In this document: in pieces, positions 8,292 to 13,200 of the stretch
Layout: each line of letters begins with the position of its first letter
How positions within the stretch are numbered: position 1 is the first letter of the stretch
Source: Syntrophaceae bacterium PtaB.Bin038
GTDB taxonomy: Bacteria; Desulfobacterota; Syntrophia; Syntrophales; UBA2192
NCBI GenBank assembly: GCA_002067855.1
Contig: MVQS01000106.1
Location: 1 to 13,200 of the forward strand
Direction of reading: 5' to 3'
Length of the DNA stretch: 13,200 nucleotides
Position numbers and translations under genes: made by a program
Notes under the pieces: generated by a model
What the model saw: only the letters and a program-made list of their open reading frames with translations
Database searches by the model: none
What the model was told of the DNA's origin: nothing

Positions 8292-8322
8292 GATGCTTCG
8301 AACCGAAGCACTGGAAAGCATC
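8292..8322. other. Nested hairpin in the transporter upstream region
   Basis: TGCTTCG (8294-8300) and CGAAGCA (8304-8310) form a 7-bp stem with a 3-nt loop. An alternative outer pairing joins GATGCTT (8292-8298) to AAGCATC (8316-8322). The two pairings exclude each other. If the transporter mRNA begins upstream of here, this would lie in its 5' leader. It is followed on the plus strand by TTTTT (8323-8327), so in that direction it could weakly resemble a terminator, although no plus-strand gene ends here. Confidence 0.3.
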
Positions 8323-8472
8323 TTTTTCAATTGCTTTCCCGCCCTAACGCCTCGTACCCTCACCTCCTCTCTATTGGATTGACCCCTCGATGAGTGAAAG
8401 AATGAAACGACTCCTACACCCTGAAGGTGTTCATATTTGTAACGGCCCACGGCGGGGAGCATCAACCCTCGC

Positions 8473-8525
8473 TGTTTCGGTTGTGCAGGATGAAGATTTG
8501 AGAGGCATCCTGCACAACCGGAACG
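8473..8525. repeat. 15-bp perfect inverted repeat (extended hairpin)
   Basis: CGGTTGTGCAGGATG (8478-8492) is exactly complementary to CATCCTGCACAACCG (8506-8520) around a 13-nt loop. On the plus-strand RNA the stem extends to 8473/8525 with five more pairs, two of them G-U. An A-run (8528-8533) follows rather than a T-run, so it is not a plus-strand intrinsic terminator; on the minus strand no T-run follows the stem. It lies inside the AT-richer gene-free stretch and may belong to the same inserted sequence as the longer inverted repeat 110 bp downstream. Confidence 0.6.
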
Positions 8526-8633
8526 AGAAAAAAGGTTGGCACAGAACACATCATATCGTCATCGGTCGAGACGAGAAAATCAATGTAGAGGGATTATATG
8601 AAAATTAGATAAGGGGGTTCTATAGACCGGATC

Positions 8634-8737
8634 AGGGACGTTGGTAACTAATTAGACAAACTCTCGTGTCTATAGCAGTCTTCTAGAACGGAGACTTTGA
8701 GGCAACCGAGTTTGTCTAATTAGTTACCAACGTCCCT
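8634..8737. repeat. Perfect 30-bp inverted repeat with structured 44-nt loop (palindromic, MITE/REP-like element)
   Basis: The left arm (8634-8663, beginning AGGGACGTTGGTAACTAATT) and the right arm (8708-8737) are exact reverse complements over 30 bp. The 44-nt spacer contains a second stem, GTCTTC (8678-8683) with GGAGAC (8690-8695), giving a cruciform or long hairpin with an apical stem-loop. The arms contain TAACTAATTAGAC and are AT-rich compared with the flanking genes. No transposase is encoded nearby and there is no clear flush target duplication (left flank ...GGATC, right flank CTTCT...). This fits a non-autonomous palindromic element, perhaps of the kind moved by REP-associated (IS200-like) transposases, better than a deleted classical IS. 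The repeat is seen directly; the mobile origin is inferred. Confidence 0.72.
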
Positions 8738-8757
8738 CTTCTTGACCTCTTCTTGAC
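8736..8757 (+). repeat. 11-bp tandem duplication carrying TTGAC
   Basis: CTCTTCTTGAC is present twice with no gap, at 8736-8746 and 8747-8757. The first copy begins in the last two bases of the 30-bp inverted repeat. Each copy supplies a TTGAC hexamer core; only the second is correctly spaced from the -10 at 8776. Confidence 0.75.
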
Positions 8758-8781
8758 TTGGCTTGCCGTTGCCGCTATGAT
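8753..8781 (+). promoter_or_regulatory. Sigma-70-type promoter upstream of the histidine kinase
   Basis: TTGACT (8753-8758), a 17-bp spacer and TATGAT (8776-8781) match the consensus in five of six positions each with optimal spacing. Transcription would start near 8788, giving a leader of about 120 nt before the kinase ATG. It is one of the two best promoter matches I found in the window. Transcription direction is toward the kinase. Confidence 0.7.
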
Positions 8782-8787
8782 GGCGCA

Positions 8788-8882
8788 AAAAGCAAGCCCC
8801 CGGATTCATATGCAAACCGGGGCGTTGCCGGGGACCATGCCGCTTCCCTGCCATCTGCGGGAGTGCGGTGATGGTCTTTTTT
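8788..8882 (+). ncRNA. Candidate structured leader RNA or small RNA, two hairpins ending in an intrinsic terminator
   Basis: From the predicted start of the 8753-8781 promoter, the RNA can form hairpin 1: GCAAG (8792-8796) and CCCCGG (8798-8803) pair with CCGGGG (8817-8822) and C-TTGC (8823-8828), with one bulge on each side. A second CCGGGG at 8828-8833 can compete for the same CCCCGG, giving alternative folds. Hairpin 2 is the terminator at 8834-8882. The whole unit is about 95 nt. It does not match any riboswitch class I can recall. Either a regulated 5' leader of the kinase or a free small RNA would fit; expression is unproven. Confidence 0.5.
8834..8882 (+). terminator. Rho-independent terminator 24 nt before the kinase start codon
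   Basis: ACCAT (8834-8838), CCGC (8840-8843) and TCCC (8845-8848) pair with GGGA (8859-8862), GCGG (8865-8868) and ATGGT (8871-8875), with small internal bulges and a 10-nt loop. The stem is followed one base later by six T residues (8877-8882). No plus-strand gene ends upstream, so it sits inside the leader of the kinase transcript, which suggests attenuation or the 3' end of a small RNA. Confidence 0.65.
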
Positions 8883-8906
8883 CGTTGACCCCGGGCGGGA
8901 CCCCCT

Positions 8907-10433
8907 ATGGAACTTTTCATCCTGGCGGCGGTGAGCCTCACGATCGCCGTCTCGCTTCTCCTCAAGAAGGAAAAGGACGCCGTCCAGGTCTCCTTCGCCC
9001 TCCTGTGCCTCGCCCTGTTCCTCCAGAAGGGCGGGACGTTCTTCGACGGCCTCTTCGAAGACCCCCTCTGGAGGTTCCTGAGCAACACGGGGTTCCTGCT
9101 CCTGCCCCCGCTCCTGATCGAGTTCTCCCGCGCCATGCTGCGCGGCAGGAGCTTTTTGTCGCGCAGGGAGGTCGCCGCCGCGTCGATTGCCAGCCTGCTC
9201 TGGGCCGCGGCCTGGTTCACGCCGCTTGCGCGGGAGGCCTGGTTCGGGCCGGGGCTCGTGGCGTACCTGTGGCTCACGATCCTCTACTGCCTCGGGGCCC
9301 TGTTTCTCTTCATCCGCGGGCGCGCGCCCGGCGTGGAGCGCACCCGGATGGTCTACGTCACGATGGCCTGCGCCATCACGGCGGCCGTCAGTCTCCTGGA
9401 CATCTTCCACTACCTGGGTTTCCGCTTCCCCCCGGTCTCCAACCTGGCCCTGGCGGGTCTTCTGTACTTCGTGCTGATCATCATCCTGCACCCGAGGCTC
9501 CCCGAGCTCTACGAGATCATGGTGCGCGGGCTCGTCCTCTCCGTCGTCACGCTGTTCGCAACGGGCACCTTCTTCTTCATCCTGGGGCTCTTCGGCACCA
9601 TCGAGCCCATCTACTTCACCCACGTGCTCACGGCCTCCTTCCTCATCGTCATCTCCTACGACCCCTTCCGGGTCATCATGAAGAAGGTCTTCAACTATTT
9701 CTTCCCCGAGGCGAAGGACATCTTCTCGTCCATCTACGGGTTCGACCAGGAACTCGAACGGGAGAAGTCGCAGCTTCTCGAGGAGATGGCCACGGCTCTG
9801 GCCCACGAGATCCGAAACCCCCTGGGCTCCATCAAGGGCGCGGGCCAGGTCCTGCGCTCCGAGGAGGCCAACCCCGAGAACCAGAAGCTCCTCGACGTGA
9901 TCGTCGAGGAGGCGGACCGGCTCAACAACGTGGTGACGCAGTTCATGAACTACGCGAAGCCCTACGCCGTGAGCCCGAAGCTCTACGATGTCAACGGGAT
10001 CATCGAGAAGGCCGTCGAGGTGATCCGGGTGAGCGGACTGCCCGAGGGGATCACCGTCGAGACGGACCTCCATCCCGGCCTGCCCCGGGTCTACGTCGAC
10101 GGCGAGCAGATGAAGCAGGTGATCCTGAACATCGCCTTCAACGGCATCGAGGCCATGCCCGACGGGGGCACCCTCACCCTCCGGACGACCCGCATCGAGA
10201 GCGAGGAAGGCGAGGCCGTGGGGATCTCCATCCGCGACACGGGCAAGGGGATGTCGAAGGAAGCCCTCCAGAGCATCTTCAAGCCCTTCTTCACGACGAA
10301 GGAGCGGGGCGTGGGGCTCGGCCTCTCCATCTGCCAGCGGATCGTGAAGAACAACAACGGCTCCATCCGGGCGAAGTCGATCCCCGGTCAGGGGTCGATC
10401 TTTTACATCCGGCTCAACCTGCCACAGGGGTGA
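8907..10433 (+). CDS. Membrane-bound sensor histidine kinase with multi-span N-terminus
   Basis: Autophosphorylating sensor kinase of 508 residues, probably partner of the NtrC-type regulator downstream. The first 250 residues hold about eight or nine hydrophobic segments (for example 3-19, 27-40, 60-72, 90-105, 116-136, 148-165, 178-194, 206-229, 236-250), resembling the 7TM-type sensor regions of some kinases; no periplasmic domain of size is present. A short linker leads to the phospho-acceptor helix with His300 (ALAHEIRNPLGSIKGAGQ). The catalytic ATPase domain carries the N box (NIAFNGIEAM, Asn408 and Asn412), G1 (DTGKGM, 444-449), F box (FKPFFTTK, 458-465) and G2 (GVGLGL, 468-473). All key residues are intact. 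No PAS or receiver domain is seen. ATG 8907 has only a weak GGGCGGGA (8893-8900) upstream. The signal is unknown; a terminator lies in its leader. Confidence 0.93.
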   Translation: MELFILAAVSLTIAVSLLLKKEKDAVQVSFALLCLALFLQKGGTFFDGLFEDPLWRFLSNTGFLLLPPLLIEFSRAMLRGRSFLSRREVAAASIASLLWAAAWFTPLAREAWFGPGLVAYLWLTILYCLGALFLFIRGRAPGVERTRMVYVTMACAITAAVSLLDIFHYLGFRFPPVSNLALAGLLYFVLIIILHPRLPELYEIMVRGLVLSVVTLFATGTFFFILGLFGTIEPIYFTHVLTASFLIVISYDPFRVIMKKVFNYFFPEAKDIFSSIYGFDQELEREKSQLLEEMATALAHEIRNPLGSIKGAGQVLRSEEANPENQKLLDVIVEEADRLNNVVTQFMNYAKPYAVSPKLYDVNGIIEKAVEVIRVSGLPEGITVETDLHPGLPRVYVDGEQMKQVILNIAFNGIEAMPDGGTLTLRTTRIESEEGEAVGISIRDTGKGMSKEALQSIFKPFFTTKERGVGLGLSICQRIVKNNNGSIRAKSIPGQGSIFYIRLNLPQG

Positions 10434-10655
10434 CCGCCGGCTGTTATCGGGGGCGTTCCGCCAAGAGAGAAGTTGAGAAGGAGGGAGGGTGAGAACGTTG
10501 GATATAGCCGTGCCCGTTTTCTGTTCGCGGCCTCTCCACCCTTCCCACCCTCTACCCCTCTTGCCTTCTGCCCCGCGGTGCGAAATGAATCCGAACCCTT
10601 TTGACAGGCCCCGAAGGTAACGAAATGGGCGCAAAGGCCGCATCCTGAAAGAGCC
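10434..10655. other. Intergenic stretch between kinase and response regulator
   Basis: No ORF with coding character is seen. It contains a purine-rich run (about 10471-10494), then a pyrimidine-rich run (about 10531-10560), and a lone TTGACA at 10601-10606 with no good -10 at the right distance. No intrinsic terminator with a T-run follows the kinase, so read-through into the regulator remains possible. Confidence 0.5.
10539..10558 (-). other. G-quadruplex motif on the minus strand
   Basis: On the plus strand four C-runs occur in 20 bases: CCC (10539-10541), CCC (10544-10546), CCC (10548-10550) and CCCC (10555-10558). The minus strand thus has four G-runs of at least three with loops of 4, 1 and 2 nt, which satisfies the usual intramolecular quadruplex pattern. 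It lies about 100 bp upstream of the regulator's promoter, on the template strand for regulator transcription. Confidence 0.55.
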
Positions 10656-10684
10656 TTGACGACCGGGGCAAAGTAAACTACAGT
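10656..10684 (+). promoter_or_regulatory. Sigma-70-type promoter for the response regulator
   Basis: TTGACG (10656-10661), a 17-bp spacer and TACAGT (10679-10684) lie just before the regulator gene. Start of transcription would be near 10691, leaving a leader of only about 15 nt with no recognisable Shine-Dalgarno before ATG 10706. This suggests the regulator can be made independently of the kinase. Confidence 0.5.
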
Positions 10685-10705
10685 CTACATCTCAATCGGC
10701 CGTCC

Positions 10706-12097
10706 ATGAAAACGCAAGTCTCCAAAATCCCTTGGAAAAAGATCCTCATCGTCGATGACGAGGTCAACATGCGCCTCGTGCTCAAGGCGATGCTGACCAA
10801 GGAGGGCTACGAGGTCGAGACGGCGGCCGACGGCCTGGAGGCCCTCGCCCTGCTGAAGCGCCACGACGTGACGGCGTGCGTCACCGATCTCAAGATGCCG
10901 AAGCTCGACGGGATGGGGCTGTTGAACCGGATGGCCGAGGAGCACCCGGCGGTCCCGGTCATCCTCATCACCGCCCACGGCACCGTCGCGACGGCCGTGG
11001 ACGCCCTCAAGAAAGGGGCCTTCGACTACATCACGAAACCCTTCGACCAGGAGGAGCTCAAGCGCGTGATCGGCAAGGCCGTCAAGACGCGGGTGCTGAA
11101 CGACGAGGAGGTTCAGCTGCCCCCGGCCGAGATCGACCGCAGCGAGATCGTGGGATCGGGCCCGCAGATGGCGAAGATCTTCGAGGTCATCCGAAAGGTG
11201 GCCCCCACGACGACGACGATCCTGATCACCGGCGAAACCGGGACGGGCAAGGAACTCGTGGCCAACGCCATCCACGCCGGCAGCCCGCGCAAGCACAACC
11301 CCTTCATCAAGATCAACTGCTCGGCCATCGCCGAGAACCTCATCGAGAGCGAACTGTTCGGATACGAGAAGGGCGCCTTCACGGGCGCCGTCTCCAGCAA
11401 GCCGGGGCGGTTCGAACTGGCCCACAAGGGCACCCTGTTTCTCGACGAGATCGGCGATTTGCCCCGGGAGATGCAGGTGAAGCTCCTGCGCGTCATCCAG
11501 GATCACGAGTTCGAGCGCGTCGGCGGCATCCAGACCATCAAGGTGGACGTGCGGCTCGTGGCCGCCACCAACCGCAACCTCCAGCAGGACGTCAAAGAGG
11601 GCCGCTTCCGGGAGGATCTCTTCTACCGTCTCAACGTCATGCCGATCCACGTCCCGCCCCTGAGGGAGCGCAAGGAGGACATCCCGGCCCTGCTCGACTG
11701 TTTCATCGGGAAGTTCAACCGCAAGCTCGACAGGCGGATCGCCGGGGCCGACCCCGAGGTGCTGGAGCTGCTGCAGGACTACGACTGGCCGGGCAACATC
11801 CGGGAGCTGGAAAACCTCACCGAGCGGCTCGTCCTGATGGCAAGGGGGGAGACGATCGTCATGGCCGACGTCCCCGCCGAGCTCATCGAGGCCGTCGAGG
11901 CCCGCGAGCCGGCCGCGGCGGCCGACGAAAGGCGATCCATCAAGGATCTCATCCGGGAGAAGACGGAGGACATCGAGAGGCAGATGATCGTCCGCGTCCT
12001 CGAGGAGTGCGAGGGAAACATCTCGAAGGCGGCCCGGCAGCTGGGATTGAGCCGCCGGGGCCTGCATCTGAAACTGGCGAAATACAACCTGCGCTGA
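10706..12097 (+). CDS. NtrC-family sigma-54-dependent response regulator
   Basis: Two-component response regulator of 463 residues that activates sigma-54 promoters by ATP hydrolysis. The receiver domain (about 11-128) has the acidic pair DDE (17-19), phospho-acceptor Asp61 (VTDLKMPKLDG), a Thr at 89 and Lys111 (KPF). The AAA+ domain (about 147-385) has Walker A GETGTGKE (176-183), the sigma-54 contact loop GAFTGA (223-228), Walker B LFLDEIGD (244-251), the RLNVMPIHVPPLRER segment and WPGNIRELEN (361-370). A Fis-type helix-turn-helix closes the protein (about 425-460, GNISKAARQLGLSRRGLHLKLAKY). All motifs are intact and length is typical of AtoC/NtrC-like proteins. The kinase gene 272 bp upstream is the likely partner. 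No good -24/-12 site was found in this window, so the targets lie elsewhere or are divergent from consensus. Confidence 0.95.
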   Translation: MKTQVSKIPWKKILIVDDEVNMRLVLKAMLTKEGYEVETAADGLEALALLKRHDVTACVTDLKMPKLDGMGLLNRMAEEHPAVPVILITAHGTVATAVDALKKGAFDYITKPFDQEELKRVIGKAVKTRVLNDEEVQLPPAEIDRSEIVGSGPQMAKIFEVIRKVAPTTTTILITGETGTGKELVANAIHAGSPRKHNPFIKINCSAIAENLIESELFGYEKGAFTGAVSSKPGRFELAHKGTLFLDEIGDLPREMQVKLLRVIQDHEFERVGGIQTIKVDVRLVAATNRNLQQDVKEGRFREDLFYRLNVMPIHVPPLRERKEDIPALLDCFIGKFNRKLDRRIAGADPEVLELLQDYDWPGNIRELENLTERLVLMARGETIVMADVPAELIEAVEAREPAAAADERRSIKDLIREKTEDIERQMIVRVLEECEGNISKAARQLGLSRRGLHLKLAKYNLR

Positions 12098-12129
12098 ACG
12101 GGGCGCCTGACGGGGAAGGAAGAGGGAAC

Positions 12130-13200
12130 ATGGTCAACCGGATCGAAATCGGCTTCAGGAAGAACATCCGCGACGCCCTGGGCGAGAAGATCAGGCGGCG
12201 CATCGTGGAGAACCTCCGGCTCGACGTGGAGCGGGTCGACACGATCGACGTATTCACCATCGAGGGCGACCTCAACAGGACGGAGCTCCGGCAGGCCGCC
12301 GCGGGCCCCCTGTCGGACCCCGTGATCCAGCGGTACGCGATCAACCGCGGGCTTGCCGGGAACTTCGACTGGCTCATCGAGGTGGGTTTCCGCCCCGGGG
12401 TGACGGACAACGTGGGCAAGACGGCCACGGAGGCCGTCGAGCTGCTGATCGACAGGCGCACGCCGCTGAGGGTCTACACGTCGCGCCAGTACGTGATCCG
12501 CGGGGCCATCGGCCGCGACGACGCGGAGCGGATCGCCTCGGGCGTGCTGGCCAACGAGCTCATCGAGCGCTACGAGATCGTAGACGGCAGGGGCTGGGAC
12601 CCGAAGAGGGGCATGAAGCCCACCGTTCCCAGGGTGACGGGGGTGGACGACCCGCGCGTCGAGGAGATCGACCTCAACGTCCCCGACGCGGAGCTGATGG
12701 CCATCAGCAGCCGGGGGACGCTGGCCCTTTCGCTCGAGGAGATGAAGGCCATCCAGGCCTACATGAACGACCCGGCGGTTCTCGCGGAGCGAAGGAAGGT
12801 GGGGCTCGGCGCGAGGATCACCGACATGGAGCTCGAGGTGCTCGCCCAGACCTGGTCGGAGCATTGCAAGCACAAGATCTTCAACAGCCTCATCACCTAC
12901 GAGGAGCCCGACGGCACGCGCCTCGAGATCGACTCGCTCTTCGCGAGCTGCATCAAGGCCTCGACGAAGGAGATCCGCCGGCGGCTCGGCGCCGACGACT
13001 GGTGCCTCTCGGTCTTCGTGGACAACGCCGGCGTGATCCGGTTCAACGACGACTGGAACCTCGTCTTCAAGGTGGAGACCCACAACTCGCCCTCGGCCCT
13101 CGACCCTTACGGCGGGGCGCTCACCGGCATCGTGGGCGTCAACCGCGACCCCTTCGGCACGGGCAAGGGCGCGCGGCTCATCTTCAACACGGACGTCTTC
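12130..13200 (+). CDS. purL: Phosphoribosylformylglycinamidine synthase PurL, N-terminal part (3' partial, PurS-like region fused)
   Basis: Purine biosynthesis enzyme, step 4: converts FGAR, ATP and glutamine to FGAM. The frame is open from ATG 12130 to the window end (357 codons), with a GGAAGGAAGAGG stretch just before the start. Residues 1 to about 115 resemble PurS-like folds (EIGFRKNIRDALGEKIRRRI; later VGFRPGVTDNVGKTATEAVELL), so the small subunit's role appears fused to the N-terminus. A linker domain follows, then the synthase signature TWSEHCKHK (241-249, His245) and the substrate-binding KVETHNSPSAL (314-324) with PYGGALTGIVGVNRDPFGTGKGA (positions 327-348). This is longer at the N-terminus than Bacillus-type PurL, which begins near the SEHC motif and needs separate PurS. 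Whether a glutaminase (PurQ) domain is fused at the C-terminus lies outside the window. It starts 33 nt after the response regulator stop, so co-transcription is possible but functionally unrelated. Confidence 0.93.
   Translation, partial: MVNRIEIGFRKNIRDALGEKIRRRIVENLRLDVERVDTIDVFTIEGDLNRTELRQAAAGPLSDPVIQRYAINRGLAGNFDWLIEVGFRPGVTDNVGKTATEAVELLIDRRTPLRVYTSRQYVIRGAIGRDDAERIASGVLANELIERYEIVDGRGWDPKRGMKPTVPRVTGVDDPRVEEIDLNVPDAELMAISSRGTLALSLEEMKAIQAYMNDPAVLAERRKVGLGARITDMELEVLAQTWSEHCKHKIFNSLITYEEPDGTRLEIDSLFASCIKASTKEIRRRLGADDWCLSVFVDNAGVIRFNDDWNLVFKVETHNSPSALDPYGGALTGIVGVNRDPFGTGKGARLIFNTDVF

Noticed and set aside
8473..8533. Intrinsic terminator at the 15-bp hairpin
   Set aside because: The stem is followed by an A-run on the plus strand and by no T-run on the minus strand.
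8390..8608. 72-codon plus-strand ORF in the AT-richer intergenic region
   Set aside because: No Shine-Dalgarno, no recognisable family, and a perfect 15-bp hairpin lies in its middle, so noncoding structure explains it better. A real small protein cannot be fully excluded.
8634..8737. Terminal repeats of a deleted classical insertion sequence
   Set aside because: Only 44 nt between the arms, no transposase remnant, and no flush target-site duplication on the outer flanks.
8259..8737. CRISPR array
   Set aside because: Repeats are inverted pairs or a single direct pair; there is no series of regularly spaced repeats with unique spacers and no cas gene.
8759..8772. Sigma-54-like TGGC...TTGC upstream of the kinase
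   Set aside because: The GG and GC elements are 11 bp apart instead of the strictly required 12, and the overlapping sigma-70 match is much better.
8788..8882. Cyclic-di-GMP (GEMM-type) riboswitch
   Set aside because: A-rich start, GCAAACC-like pieces and a CCGGG near the end recall it, but the diagnostic GACGCAAAGCC segment and the expected stem layout are absent.
8753..10643. Long ORFs on both strands over the histidine kinase
   Set aside because: Shadows of the kinase gene; the kinase frame carries all catalytic boxes, the others none.
10685..13083. Long minus-strand ORFs opposite the response regulator and purL
   Set aside because: Antisense frames of two well-conserved genes; no domain signal in the translation.

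Overview
The window looks like chromosomal DNA of a GC-rich Gram-negative bacterium. It encodes outer-membrane and periplasmic machinery (a complete tripartite RND pump) and sigma-54 two-component regulation. A PAS/coiled-coil/LuxR-tail regulator of a type common in Desulfobacterota (formerly Deltaproteobacteria, such as Syntrophus-like lineages) suggests that group. The taxonomic guess is inference from gene content only.

Layout. (1) About 1-7543, plus strand: a TetR-family repressor (5' end outside the window), an RND periplasmic adaptor lipoprotein, a 1090-residue AcrB/MexB-like HAE1 pump, an OprM/NodT-like outer-membrane lipoprotein and a PAS-LuxR regulator. The last four are separated by only 12, 1 and 19 nt, so they read as one transcription unit with a regulator at each end. 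(2) 7642-8235, minus strand: an acetate/succinate uptake transporter of the GPR1/FUN34/YaaH (SatP) family, convergent with the efflux operon across a 13-bp hairpin. (3) 8236-8906: a roughly 670-bp gene-poor region, visibly AT-richer than its surroundings and dense in structure. It holds direct repeats around a palindrome upstream of the transporter, a 15-bp hairpin, a perfect 30-bp inverted repeat with a structured loop, and an 11-bp tandem duplication that carries a promoter -35. It ends in a promoter followed by a two-hairpin leader with an intrinsic terminator just before the next gene. (4) 8907-12097, plus strand: a multi-span membrane histidine kinase and an NtrC-family sigma-54 response regulator, separated by 272 bp holding a G-quadruplex motif (minus strand) and a separate promoter for the regulator. 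(5) 12130 to the end: the N-terminal third or so of PurL (FGAM synthase), of the form with a fused PurS-like region.

How the parts may work together. The efflux cassette would export amphiphilic toxic compounds, with TetR as a likely ligand-responsive repressor and the PAS-LuxR protein as a second input. The kinase/regulator pair probably controls sigma-54 promoters; its targets are not visible here. The most unusual part is the intergenic region before the kinase. There a good sigma-70 promoter (8753-8781) precedes about 95 nt of predicted RNA that folds into two hairpins and ends in an oligo-U terminator 24 nt before the kinase start codon. This could be an attenuated or ligand-sensing leader, or a small RNA. 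It lies directly beside a perfect palindromic element of likely mobile origin. No CRISPR array, rRNA or tRNA was seen.
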